A stretch of DNA of 64,000 bases from Thamnaconus septentrionalis (taxonomy: Eukaryota; Chordata; Actinopteri; Tetraodontiformes; Monacanthidae): positions 16,036,861-16,100,860 of the forward strand of contig CM020501.1 in the NCBI GenBank assembly GCA_009823395.1, in the 5' to 3' direction. Position numbers and translations under genes: made by a program. Below, one piece after another: positions 24,801 through 33,616 of this stretch; the stretch's first letter is position 1; the number at the start of each line of letters is the position of its first letter. The notes beneath the pieces are model-generated. The model saw nothing but the letters and a program-made list of their open reading frames with translations. It searched no databases and was not told the DNA's origin.

Positions 24801-25415
24801 TGTCGGCGTGAGCCCCAATTAGCTCACGCCGAGCAATCCGGCCATAAAAAAATTACATACAGCGACCAAGAAAAAAAACAAAAAACAAAAAACAAAACAC
24901 ACAGCATTCATAAATCAACATCCACAGTCATAAACATTAGCTAGCTACATTAAATCCCGACTGGTTTTCATAAACAAAAAACAATTAAGGCCTAACTCGA
25001 AGCTTGGCCACCACTAGGGTGCCGTGCTACTCACCGGGAACAACTTTTTGACGTCTTTTGGACGACGGCAACAAACGGAACCACAGGCCACACAGGAACT
25101 TGGAACGCACAAGCCCCTGGTCCTCTGTTGTCTGTATTTGAATTGTTCTTAAATCTTCTTCTAATCGTTTCTCTCGTAACTTTCAATCGAACATCTCTCT
25201 TCACTGGCACGACCACATGGACATGCACCGCACCGTAGGCAGGGAGGGAGGAGAGAAGAAACGCTCAAAGATCATCCCGAATTGAGAGGATCACTCCCAA
25301 CATCCCCAGCGCACCGGAACAGAATAAATCACCGCTACCTGCCTTAAAGGGGCAGTAACACTGCGGTCCGGCTGTATACAAAAAGAAACCCAGGGCTCTG
25401 TAAACCTGGGTTACA
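24801..25415. mobile_element. Possible solo LTR or hairpin-ended element, 615 bp
   Basis: The segment starts TGTCGGCGTGAGC and ends CTGGGTTACA, so it has the TG...CA termini of an LTR. Flanking pentamers are CATAC (24796-24800) and AATAC (25416-25420), a 4-of-5 match to a 5-bp target-site duplication. A perfect 10-bp hairpin lies at 24804-24831 and an 8-bp one at 25387-25412. On the minus strand a 65-codon frame from the ATG at 25228 runs to a strong splice donor, CGG|TGAGT-type, near 25035. Other readings are a minus-strand promoter and first exon of a host gene, or a rolling-circle element, although no CTRR end is seen. Orientation is unresolved. Confidence 0.35.
24804..24831. other. Perfect 10-bp hairpin, 8-base loop
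   Basis: CGGCGTGAGC pairs perfectly with GCTCACGCCG around the loop CCCAATTA. It begins three bases inside the left terminus of the 615-bp element. Confidence 0.9.
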
Positions 25416-26727
25416 AATACAAAATGTATCAAAGCGAGCAATCATTTTTGTTCAATATCTTTTCAATTATTTGAAGACCTTTTTCATGCAAATGTATTTG
25501 CCATTTTTCACAGTACCTAAAAAAAGTTTTTTAAAGTACCATAGGACTGAAGACGGCACCCAAGTTTTACAAGTATCATGAGAATTTATTTTAGACCAAG
25601 TTTTGAGAACGGAAAAAAAAGAAAATAAATAATAATAAAACTCCAGTTGTGCTCACCGCTCATTCAGACTAGACCACCTCCTATAAAGAAGGAACTCGGT
25701 CATTATTCGATCACAGTGTGCTCCTGTTTTCACACTGAGCGGGAGGTTCCCACTGTTAAACCTCTCTGCAAGAGACTGGCGGACTCGTGTCGGTGTGTCC
25801 GTCCGCCTCGCACCGACCGAAGCCTGAACGTTGCCGTTTTCTCTGCTTGTTAGCTGCCAACTGTTGAGTTCAGCCAGTTCTGCTTGGCAGCAGCCCTTGT
25901 TTTATTATCAGCTGTATCTGCTCCGTCTTGGACAATAATAAACCCACGGGAACATCTCGGCCTGCTTTAGTGAGGCTGTACACTGGGGACCTATTTACTT
26001 TTTCACTGATGGCTACAAAGAGGAGGAGGAGGCGGAGGAGGAGGAAGCGGTGCAGTTTGAAAGGAAATGCTAGCAGCATGATTCTAAAAGGGGGGAAAAA
26101 AGTGATGCTGATTAGTCCACTACTTTGTACAAACATCCACATTTTCCAGAAAAAAAAAAAAAAAAGTTTTCTTTTAGCCACCTTCAGATTACAAAGTCTC
26201 GTTGAAATTTAGACACTTATTTATATTTCAACATCAAATTATTTTTTTCCCACTTCTGATTGAAAAAGAGCATGCTACCAGCTACTTGATTTATTTCTTT
26301 AAAGCTTCGACTATGAGGAGCTCTTCAGCTCTTCCAACAGCAGCTAAAGGGCTCGGGGGGAAAACACTGAGGCAATCTAATCATTACTTTTCTTTTTGCC
26401 ATTTTACCCTTTGTTTTCTAGCATTTCTGTTGAACTTTATGGACGTGCCCGCAGAGCCGTTGCTTTCTCTGTGGCTACCAGTTTTGCACATGCAAATGCA
26501 TCGGCATTGTGAACACGACAAGACAAATCAGCCGTCGCGATGTCACCAGCACGATGGCGCCGCATCGAAGCACATTTTGGCATCGGTGGATTTCCCACAG
26601 TTGATTTTGACAGTTGAAAAAAAAACAAAACAGAAACATTGTGTTTTTTTTCTAATCAATCAGGCAAATTCAGGTGGATGTGAAACAACCAGGAACATAC
26701 GTGCACTCCTTGTGCACTGAAGCATGG
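25416..26727. other. Non-coding stretch
   Basis: Includes an imperfect (AGG)n run near 26023-26045 and a 16-base A run near 26150. Frames of 103-172 codons here have no recognisable domain. Confidence 0.4.
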
Positions 26728-26772
26728 ACACACATTCACACACCACACACGCACTCACACACGCACACACAC
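26728..26772. repeat. Imperfect (CA)n tract
   Basis: CA dinucleotides with CG, TC and CC interruptions, so probably an old microsatellite. Confidence 0.88.
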
Positions 26773-26879
26773 CCGGCCATATTGATCAGATTTGCTTATT
26801 TTAATTAGAGGTAGAGCCGCCCCCCCCACCCCCTTTCACTCTTTGTTTTGTCTCGAGTGGCCTCAACTTGCGGCTCATG

Positions 26880-27420
26880 GCAATCTGTTCAGTGTGCCAT
26901 GATATTAGGTGATTAAAAATCACCATATTGGAAGACGGAGGAAATGAGAATGACAAGGAAAAGAGAAGGCGATAGAGAGAGAAATGAACTGGCTGCTGCG
27001 GCGGCGATGGAGGATAATGCGAGCGCGTCTGGGCCGCCATTGATATTGTAAGTAGCTTCTGCAGTGGAGCCGCCCCACAACATAAAGGGGATGCATTAAT
27101 AAACATAGCCCATAGCTGCACATTGTAATCTATATGACTTGCTGGCGCCATAGAGGGCTGGTAAATAAGCCCTGCACCGGTGTGAAGTGGCGGCGCTTCT
27201 TCCATTCACGCCGCACAAATAGCCGTGGTGGCTGGAAGGATGTGAAGTAGCTGGTATTTACTGCCGGGGAAGATGTAGTGTGTAAATTGATTAAAAACGA
27301 GGCAGGTGCTCCTTCAGGATGAAATAATATATATTTATGTGGCTGACGGATGATAAATTCAGTGCCATCCTCGGCAGCCTTGTGGATAGAATGGAAACGA
27401 GTCACAGTGGTTTATCTGCT
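26880..27420. promoter_or_regulatory. Candidate conserved non-coding element, 540 bp
   Basis: The longest low-repeat, enhancer-like island in the left half. It contains a perfect inverted repeat, GGTGATT-AAA-AATCACC, at 26908-26924, and words such as GCATTAATAAAC, TTGATTAAAAAC, GGATGATAAATTC and TAATATATATTTATG. Its mixed GC and AT blocks without microsatellites differ from the surroundings. Frames across it are short and unrelated to known domains. Confidence 0.35.
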
Positions 27421-27539
27421 TGGATTTAGAAAAAAGAAACAGAAAAGCCAGATGCACTGAAACCTATAGAGTGTTTCCACGTTGAGTTAGGAACCTCATA
27501 CAGGATGATATCACTGGTGAGGACTGAAGAGAACAACAA

Positions 27540-27880
27540 ACGATGAGAGGTGATGATGATGAGAAAGATGGCAATGACGATGAGAATGAGGAAAAATACG
27601 TCAATGATGGTGACAGCAACGAGGATGAGGATGATGACAATGTTCAATAAATGACGATGGGGTGAGTATGAGGACGACAGTGACGATGAGAACGATGAGG
27701 ATGAGAGGATGATAATGAGACTCAATCAGAAAGGGGTAAGTAGGAGAATGATGAGGATGACAATGAGCAATGACAAGTGATGACAGTTATGACTCCAATG
27801 ATGACAATAAAAAAGCAACAGTGATGACGACAACGATGACCACGAGGACGGTGATGAGAGCCGTGACAAAGACTCTGATC
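27540..27880. repeat. Decayed (GAT/GAC/GAG)n trinucleotide tract
   Basis: For about 340 bases nearly every triplet on the plus strand is GAT, GAC, GAG or AAT/AAC in shifting register. Stops and frame changes break any long acidic reading frame, so it is not an Asp/Glu-rich exon in its present form. It is best read as an old trinucleotide array that has accumulated substitutions and indels. Confidence 0.8.
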
Positions 27881-28329
27881 ACATTTTGTCAGTTATGACG
27901 GGTACATTTCTCTCTCGAAGTCAGACAGGAGCCTCAACCTCTGACTGATTTACGTGACTTTCATCATAGTGGCAGGTGACAAAAAAAAAGAAAGAAATTC
28001 TCAAAAGTCCGCAGATGTGATGTGATCTGCCATGACAGAGAAGACGCTCTGGGTGTTGAGGTATCAGAAAATTCACAGGTCGTTTCCTCGCACTATTCAT
28101 CATCAAGTTTATCACGGCTTTGGACCTATTGAGTGGAAACCTTCACAATCAGCTTTCAAATTTTTTTTTATTAAATCAGCAATAGGCCATCGGCTCAGTG
28201 CAACCAGTGGATTGTTCACTGGGGTTGTGTCAATAAGGAGGCACCTGGAAAGCTAGAAATACTAAAAAATTAATACAAGGAGAAAAGGGGACAAACAGAC
28301 AGAACCAAAATAGATATAAAAGTAAACTT

Positions 28330-28331
<2 letters not shown>
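27881..28331. other. Non-coding stretch
   Basis: No repeat or gene is recognised apart from short A and T runs near 27980 and 28162. Confidence 0.4.

Positions 28332-28365
<34 letters not shown>
28332..28365. repeat. (GT)n microsatellite
   Basis: Uninterrupted GT tract of about 34 bases. A short (CA)n run of opposite polarity lies 190 bases downstream at about 28553-28568. Confidence 0.95.
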
Positions 28366-28366
<1 letters not shown>

Positions 28367-29320
28367 TCGCAGAGGGGGTGGTATTGTATTACATTAACAA
28401 GAACAAAGACTGTGAGATGGAAATGTGCTTGTTCCTCTGACAGCGACGTTCCCCTGACAAATGCTGTTCTGAGGTGACACAGGCGGAGGCATTACCCACA
28501 AGTCATTGCGCAGCTCGGGCAGAAACCAGCAGACACACACGTCCGATCCCTCCACACACACACACACATATAAAAGTAATTCAGGCAGCTCCTCAGCACC
28601 CCATTTCATCCTCATCCTTCTTTTAATTTAACCTTTTGTTTGCATTCTTAATTTAAAACACCGACGACAGACAGGGGCGTTGCCTTGTCATGGTTTCAAG
28701 AGTTTTTGTCTCAGAATCAGGTTTGTTTGTTTGACTTTCCTCATCGCTCAGCAACTCAGACATTTTGAGGGGATTTAATCGACCAATCATGCTCAATCAG
28801 CCAAGAAACAAATGGAAAGGGAAAAAAAACAGCTAATTTATCCATTTGTGACTTTGCCTCAAGCCCTTTACTGTTTCTCCTCTGTTGACATTGGTCTTTT
28901 ACTGTGGATCTGCAACCACTGTCTCTCCCATACGCACACACGCGCGCGCACACACACACATTACATCTATACAATTGGCAAAACCTGCCATTTGGAAGCC
29001 ACACTGACTACTTCAATTTTGACATGCATTCATTTACTTTTTGTAAAACAAGCGTAGAAGTCATCTCTCGAGGACCTGTAGCTCTGTGCTTTTCATAAAA
29101 TAACAAAACAAACTAGTTCCCAGATTCCTCAAGGCAAAAATAATTATAGCTTGAACAGTAAGAAGGACCAACTTCAGGCTACAGTTGCTTTGGAACATCT
29201 TGTAAAACTGAATTAAATTGCTCTGTGAGTGGCTTTGTTTATGAATAAAGGCTTTTTGAACACTGACTGGTTTTGACCTGAGACATTGTTGTCACAGTCC
29301 ATAAAAAAAAAAAAAAAAGG
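28366..29320. other. Non-coding stretch with CG/CA alternating tract
   Basis: At 28932-28960 an alternating purine-pyrimidine run mixes (CG)4 with (CA)n, a sequence able to adopt Z-DNA. A 16-base A run is at 29303-29318. No gene is recognised. Confidence 0.5.
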
Positions 29321-29482
29321 CAGGGGTGGCCAAACGTTTTTCATTGGTGGCCAAAATTGATAGGGTTAGTGTTAGGGTTAGGGGAGTCCAGCGGTGGAGA
29401 TTGAAGAGATCACGTTGTGTTTTCAGAGAGAAGCCGCGGGCCACTTAAAATCAGTTGGCGGGCCGGACTTTGGGCATGCGTG
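29321..29482. mobile_element. Short hAT-type MITE, 162 bp
   Basis: The left end is CAGGGGTGGCCAAACGTTTT. The right end holds GGGCCGGACTTTGGGCATGC and finishes GTG. In reverse complement it gives CACGCATGCCCAAAGTCC, which matches the left end with several substitutions. CAGGGGTG-CCAAA ends and a GGGCCGGACTTTGG block are typical of a common vertebrate hAT-derived repeat. The interior has three TTAGGG-like units at about 29362-29383. No target-site duplication is clear. Confidence 0.6.
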
Positions 29483-29886
29483 CTTTAAGGGTTAACAGCT
29501 AATTTTTTTTTTTAGCTGGTTAGCTACAAACAGGAAAGCATATTGATGAATTGAATGGGTAGAATCAAATTTTGAAAGAAGTTTGACTTAAGGGTTACTT
29601 AACAGACGTAAATGCTGCAACATTTCTGGGTGAACTGTGAGAGCTGCACACGATCAATGGCCTCTGCCCCACTAGGGAGCTACTGCCAGTCCTCACTTCA
29701 CAGTGAAGTTTTCCTAGCTTTGTATCAGAAGCATTGACTGGGCTGGACTCTGAGGCGGCCATAAAACAGGGAAAGTGTTTCTTCCAAAAACTAGTCGAAA
29801 TGCGGGCCGTCTATCAAACTGGCAGAGGACAAAGAAGACACACTCAGAAGCTGAGAGGACTCGGAACACTTTCACTGAGGCACAAA
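29483..29886. other. Non-coding spacer between two MITEs
   Basis: No recognisable gene. A 10-base T run lies near 29503. Confidence 0.4.
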
Positions 29887-30466
29887 GGCTGTGTCTCAAT
29901 TCAGGGTCTGCATCCTTCGAGGGAAGCGTCCTCCGAAGGACCCGGCCGAGAAGGATGAAACAAGACCTGCCTCCCCGGTAACCACACGGGACGGTCTAGC
30001 ATTCGACATATTTCCTGGTTGCGTCACCACAGTTCCCTCCTGCTGGCCAACCCCGGAAGTGACGTTTCCATAGCATCAAGCTAACCATGGGTTCGCCATC
30101 CAACCATGGCGTTGGATGTTCAAATGAATAAAAACCCTACGTTAAAAACCTAATATTTTATGTGAAATTTGAATACTTAAATTTATATGCCGTGTCTTTG
30201 CCAGTAGATGCCGCAATTTCAGCTGACTTCCCAAGATCCCAGGATGCTTTGCAGCAGCACGCAAAGCATCCTGGGATATAGAAGGACGAGAAGGACAGTA
30301 GCGGTGTATCCTTTGAAACGGCTAAAAGTAGGGCGCATTTCAAGGGCGCATTTGGAGCGTCCTTTGGATTTTTGGGAATTGGGACAAGCCTTCGCGCAGT
30401 GCCATGACGCAACTGGCCTTCAAATGCATGCTTCGAAGGATGCAGACCCTGAATTGAGACACAGCC
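29887..30466. mobile_element. MITE with perfect 34-bp terminal inverted repeats
   Basis: The first 34 bases (29887-29920, starting GGCTGTGTCTCAATTCAGGG) are an exact reverse complement of the last 34 (30433-30466). Flanks allow two target-site readings: AAA on each side, or CAAAG on each side if the terminal G/C is counted as flank. Subterminal copies of TCCTTCGA and CGAAGGA words occur in both halves. The 580-bp interior has no transposase domain. The superfamily is not assigned. Perfect ends suggest recent activity in the lineage. Confidence 0.88.
30235..30277. other. Perfect 17-bp inverted repeat inside the MITE
   Basis: ATCCCAGGATGCTTTGC at the left arm pairs exactly with GCAAAGCATCCTGGGAT at the right arm across the 8-base spacer AGCAGCAC. 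It lies near the middle of the 580-bp element. Confidence 0.9.
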
Positions 30467-31002
30467 AAAGCCAGACGGCCGCAGCAAGGAAGACGCTCTT
30501 CTAGTGAAGGGTGGTGGGCGGGACGCAGGTGAGGATCGTCAGGTGATTAGCAAGGGAGGGGAAAGTGGACAGGATGCAGGAGGGCAAACTAACAAAGTGT
30601 CACAATAAAACAGGAAAAGGCAAAATGAAGCAAAAAAGAGTCTCCAGAAGGGTTTCACGTTTGTTTTGGTTCATTAGTGTAACATGGATGCACAGATTTT
30701 GTGTTGTGTGGTGCACAAAGGCACAAACACAACACAACGTGATATTCCTTAAAATGTGCCTTAAAAAGGATGAATGGAAACTTGCTCATTGACATTTAAA
30801 ATAGACCTGCTAGGCCCACAGTTCACCTGATGTTGTCTATATTTTTCCAGATGTTTTGTCGCCTACACACAACCACACGTCACACTCAGACTTTCAGGCT
30901 CTTCACTGACTACCTGACTGCAAACCATTCTGAAAGCTGCCTCAAAAGTTCGAATGGTGGTGAAGAGGTAGACGTGAGCTGTTGTTGTTTTTTAAGGATG
31001 AC
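30467..31002. other. Non-coding stretch
   Basis: No gene, RNA or transposon is recognised. Confidence 0.4.
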
Positions 31003-31038
<36 letters not shown>

Positions 31039-31040
31039 TC
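31003..31040. repeat. (TTTC)n tetranucleotide microsatellite
   Basis: About nine TTTC units in a row, the only clear tetranucleotide array in the window. Confidence 0.96.
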
Positions 31041-31236
31041 GTTTAATCTGCTGGCACTGAGAGAAACAATACTGGCTGAGATCCTGTCCGCTTTAGAGCT
31101 GCATCCGATCCCTAACTGGGACCATCCAGGAAGTCTTTCGAACAGTTAATCCAATAAGTCGCCGCCTTCCGCTTCCTGCCGGCGCAGCCCGGTGAGTGAG
31201 AACAGTGGCGGGGAGGCGACAGGAAGGATCCCCCCC

Positions 31237-31262
31237 CACACACACACACACACACACACAAC
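31237..31262. repeat. (CA)n microsatellite
   Basis: Short CA tract preceded by C8. It sits in a CpG-rich segment (about 31150-31380) that also has a donor-like CCCG|GTGAGT near 31191. Confidence 0.92.
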
Positions 31263-31406
31263 CACCAACACCAGCCGCAGACTCCCGCCGAGTCGTTCAT
31301 TAACCCCGGTGGAACAGCAGCGGGGAAGGTGGGGAGCGGAAGATGAGGATAGCCGCGTCTCGGCGGGAGCAAATGAATAAACAGATCGAGGAGATACAGA
31401 GGAAGT

Positions 31407-31444
31407 GGAGGAGGAGGAGGAGGAGGAGGAGGAGGAAGAGGAGG
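31407..31444. repeat. (GGA)n trinucleotide repeat
   Basis: Eleven or so GGA units with one GAA interruption. A glutamate-rich frame across it (31405-31617) is a repeat artefact on present evidence. Confidence 0.93.
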
Positions 31445-31544
31445 CAGCTCGCGGACACTTGCAAGCAGATCTCCCGTCCAAACAGGGTAATCAAAATGCT
31501 ATTGTGATTCATACATCTCGTTGCCACGCTCATCAATCAACCCT

Positions 31545-31580
31545 CCCTCGCTCGCTCCCTCGCTCGCTCCCTCGCTCTCC
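31545..31580. repeat. 12-bp minisatellite CCCTCGCTCGCT
   Basis: Two perfect 12-base units and a third partly diverged one. Confidence 0.9.
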
Positions 31581-32459
31581 CCCAACCACCTCCACCACTA
31601 AACAGCCTAAAATTTGAATCACATCCCCGGAGAGGCGAGCTGAATCCAAATGGCTGCAGCAGAAGATTCTGCGCGGCGCAGCTTCAACGTTGGCGAGTGT
31701 GGGAGGAGACTTCAAGGGAAGAGTTGCAGCCCTCCAGTAGAGTCGTACACAACTAGCATTCCTCGATAGGCGCAGCAGCACGAGGCGGCGACTCGGCGCC
31801 AAACAGGACTGAAAGTGAGGCGTGGAAGAAATTAAATATATAAATGAAATATCCAGTTCATTTTGAAAATAAAACTACAAAGAACTGCCAGTGTGTCACA
31901 ACACACTGCAACAACTTGTGGATGTAAGTATCGCAAGATAGACCGATAACATGTTGGATGAATTACAAAGAAGAATTTCAGTGTAAATCACAAACATTTC
32001 CTAAACAACAAATACAGATCAACAGCTCTCTGGGAGGGAGCAATGAAATAAATGAATACTAAATAATACAACGCTAAATCTTGCAACCTTGTGATCAAGT
32101 CTTGAACCTCACTGGTGCCTCAACTCCAGCAGCAGAACCACCACGGTGTCGCACTCTCACACACGCACCTGTGTGGCGGACAGCGTGGCTCTCGGCCATC
32201 TGTCTGAAGTCAGGGTGGAGGCGAGGGGGGTGGTTGTGGGTAAGGTGGGCGATGCTAAAATAAATTGGGGAGGGGACAGCAGAGGGAGAGGGGTCTAAGG
32301 TAGTGTTGGCGGAGGGGAAACGTAGGGGCTGATGATGCTCAGAGGTAAAAAGGAAATAAAGAGCCTCGGCGGCAGTGAGAGACCCCCCTCCCCCGCACGC
32401 ATGAACACAAGGCTGTTTCCTTCCCCCCTGCCTCGGCTTTCTCTCACCTTTAAGCGTGT
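31581..32459. other. Non-coding stretch
   Basis: GC-rich at both ends and AT-rich in the middle (31820-32090). No gene or transposon is recognised. Confidence 0.4.
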
Positions 32460-33300
32460 GTGTGGACACGCACACACGCAGGCGGAGGGCCGCGGCTCGG
32501 CCGGTGTGACTCGCCTGCTTCGGGGCTGCTCAGCCTCTGACCGCCTCTAGATGGCACTGCAGCACCGCAGGAAACCGCCACCGCGCGCCTCGCTCTCGCA
32601 CACACATTGCATTGGCTGGCGGAGTGCGCGCGGGCGCCGCGATCATACCGCGCCTCGCATGGTCGTAGGCACGCGGTAATAAGCATTAAGAGATAGCGGA
32701 GGGGGCGGCGGAGTGGGGTGGGATCGAGATATTCCCACCAGGGGTGGAGGCGGCGCGTGATGGTGGTGGTTGTGGCGCTCACGCGATCGCTGTTATTATA
32801 TCTGTGCCGCCGCTCGCTCCCGTCATGTGCGTGCATGTGTGGACGGCGATCTCGGGATTAAGACAACACTGGCCCATCGTGCGCGCACACCACAACACAA
32901 CACACCACAACACAACACAAGCATGCGATCCATTTTCAGCCCAGGCCCAGGCCCAGGTCATTATCGCGGCTCTGTATCGAATGACACCTTATCTGCTGCC
33001 GGCGGTGTGACTGCTGGCAGCGGCTCGCTGGATGAAGAAGCGCTCGGCGTCTCCGCTCCTTCTGTCTGGGCCTCGCACGCACGCAGGCATCCGCATGCAC
33101 AACACACGCGCCTCGGTACAATATTGAGATTAACAGATTGCGGCAGCGAGGGGGTGCGGGTGTGAGAGGGCGGTTTAATGAGAGGAAGAAATCCACGAAG
33201 AAGAAGAAGGGGAAAAAAAACACTCGACAACAACAGAGGCCAGGCCTCGTTCGCTCCCCCTCCCCCCCAAGCTACCGCGAGGCTGGAGAGTTGCGTTCAG
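32460..33300. promoter_or_regulatory. CpG-rich region; possible promoter or enhancer
   Basis: CpG is frequent throughout, with clusters near 32480-32520, 32570-32680 and 32995-33080. An AT-containing core around 32665-32700 (GCGGTAATAAGCATTAAGAG) and another near 33110-33180 sit inside the GC-rich DNA. Simple sequence includes a CCACAACACAACACA-type tandem at 32887-32922 and a GCCCAG triplication near 32939. Overlapping frames on both strands are composition artefacts. Confidence 0.35.
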
Positions 33301-33459
33301 CGATGCTGAGTGGTTCCGTTGTGTTGACTAGAGGAGAGGAGAAGGTTGCGGAAATAGATGACTCGCTCTGGGCTGTACACACACTCTGAGCAGATGCAAA
33401 CACAGCACTTCCTTAATAGTGTTCCTTCGCACAATAATAGTGGGAATACATCTGCAGGG

Positions 33460-33461
<2 letters not shown>

Positions 33462-33498
<37 letters not shown>

Positions 33499-33519
33499 GT
33501 GCGTGTGCGTGTGTGTGTT
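33462..33519. repeat. Compound (GT)n/(GTGC)n microsatellite
   Basis: GT tract of about 32 bases followed by GCGT-containing steps. An 18-base A run lies just downstream at 33599-33616. Confidence 0.95.
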
Positions 33520-33616
33520 TGAGACTACACATGCGGATTTCAATCTCTTTGAACTCCAAACTTCTAAGCTCAAAATGAAGTTCTCTGATGTTCGGAGTAA
33601 AAAAAAAAAAAAAAAT

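Noticed and set aside
24801..25415. Helitron interpretation of the hairpin-ended segment
   Set aside because: Neither strand has a CTRR terminus about ten bases after the hairpin or a TC start next to an A/T insertion site.
27426..27725. 99-codon minus-strand frame that looks membrane-like
   Set aside because: Its isoleucine/leucine/serine runs are the reverse reading of the GAT/GAC tract, not a transmembrane protein.
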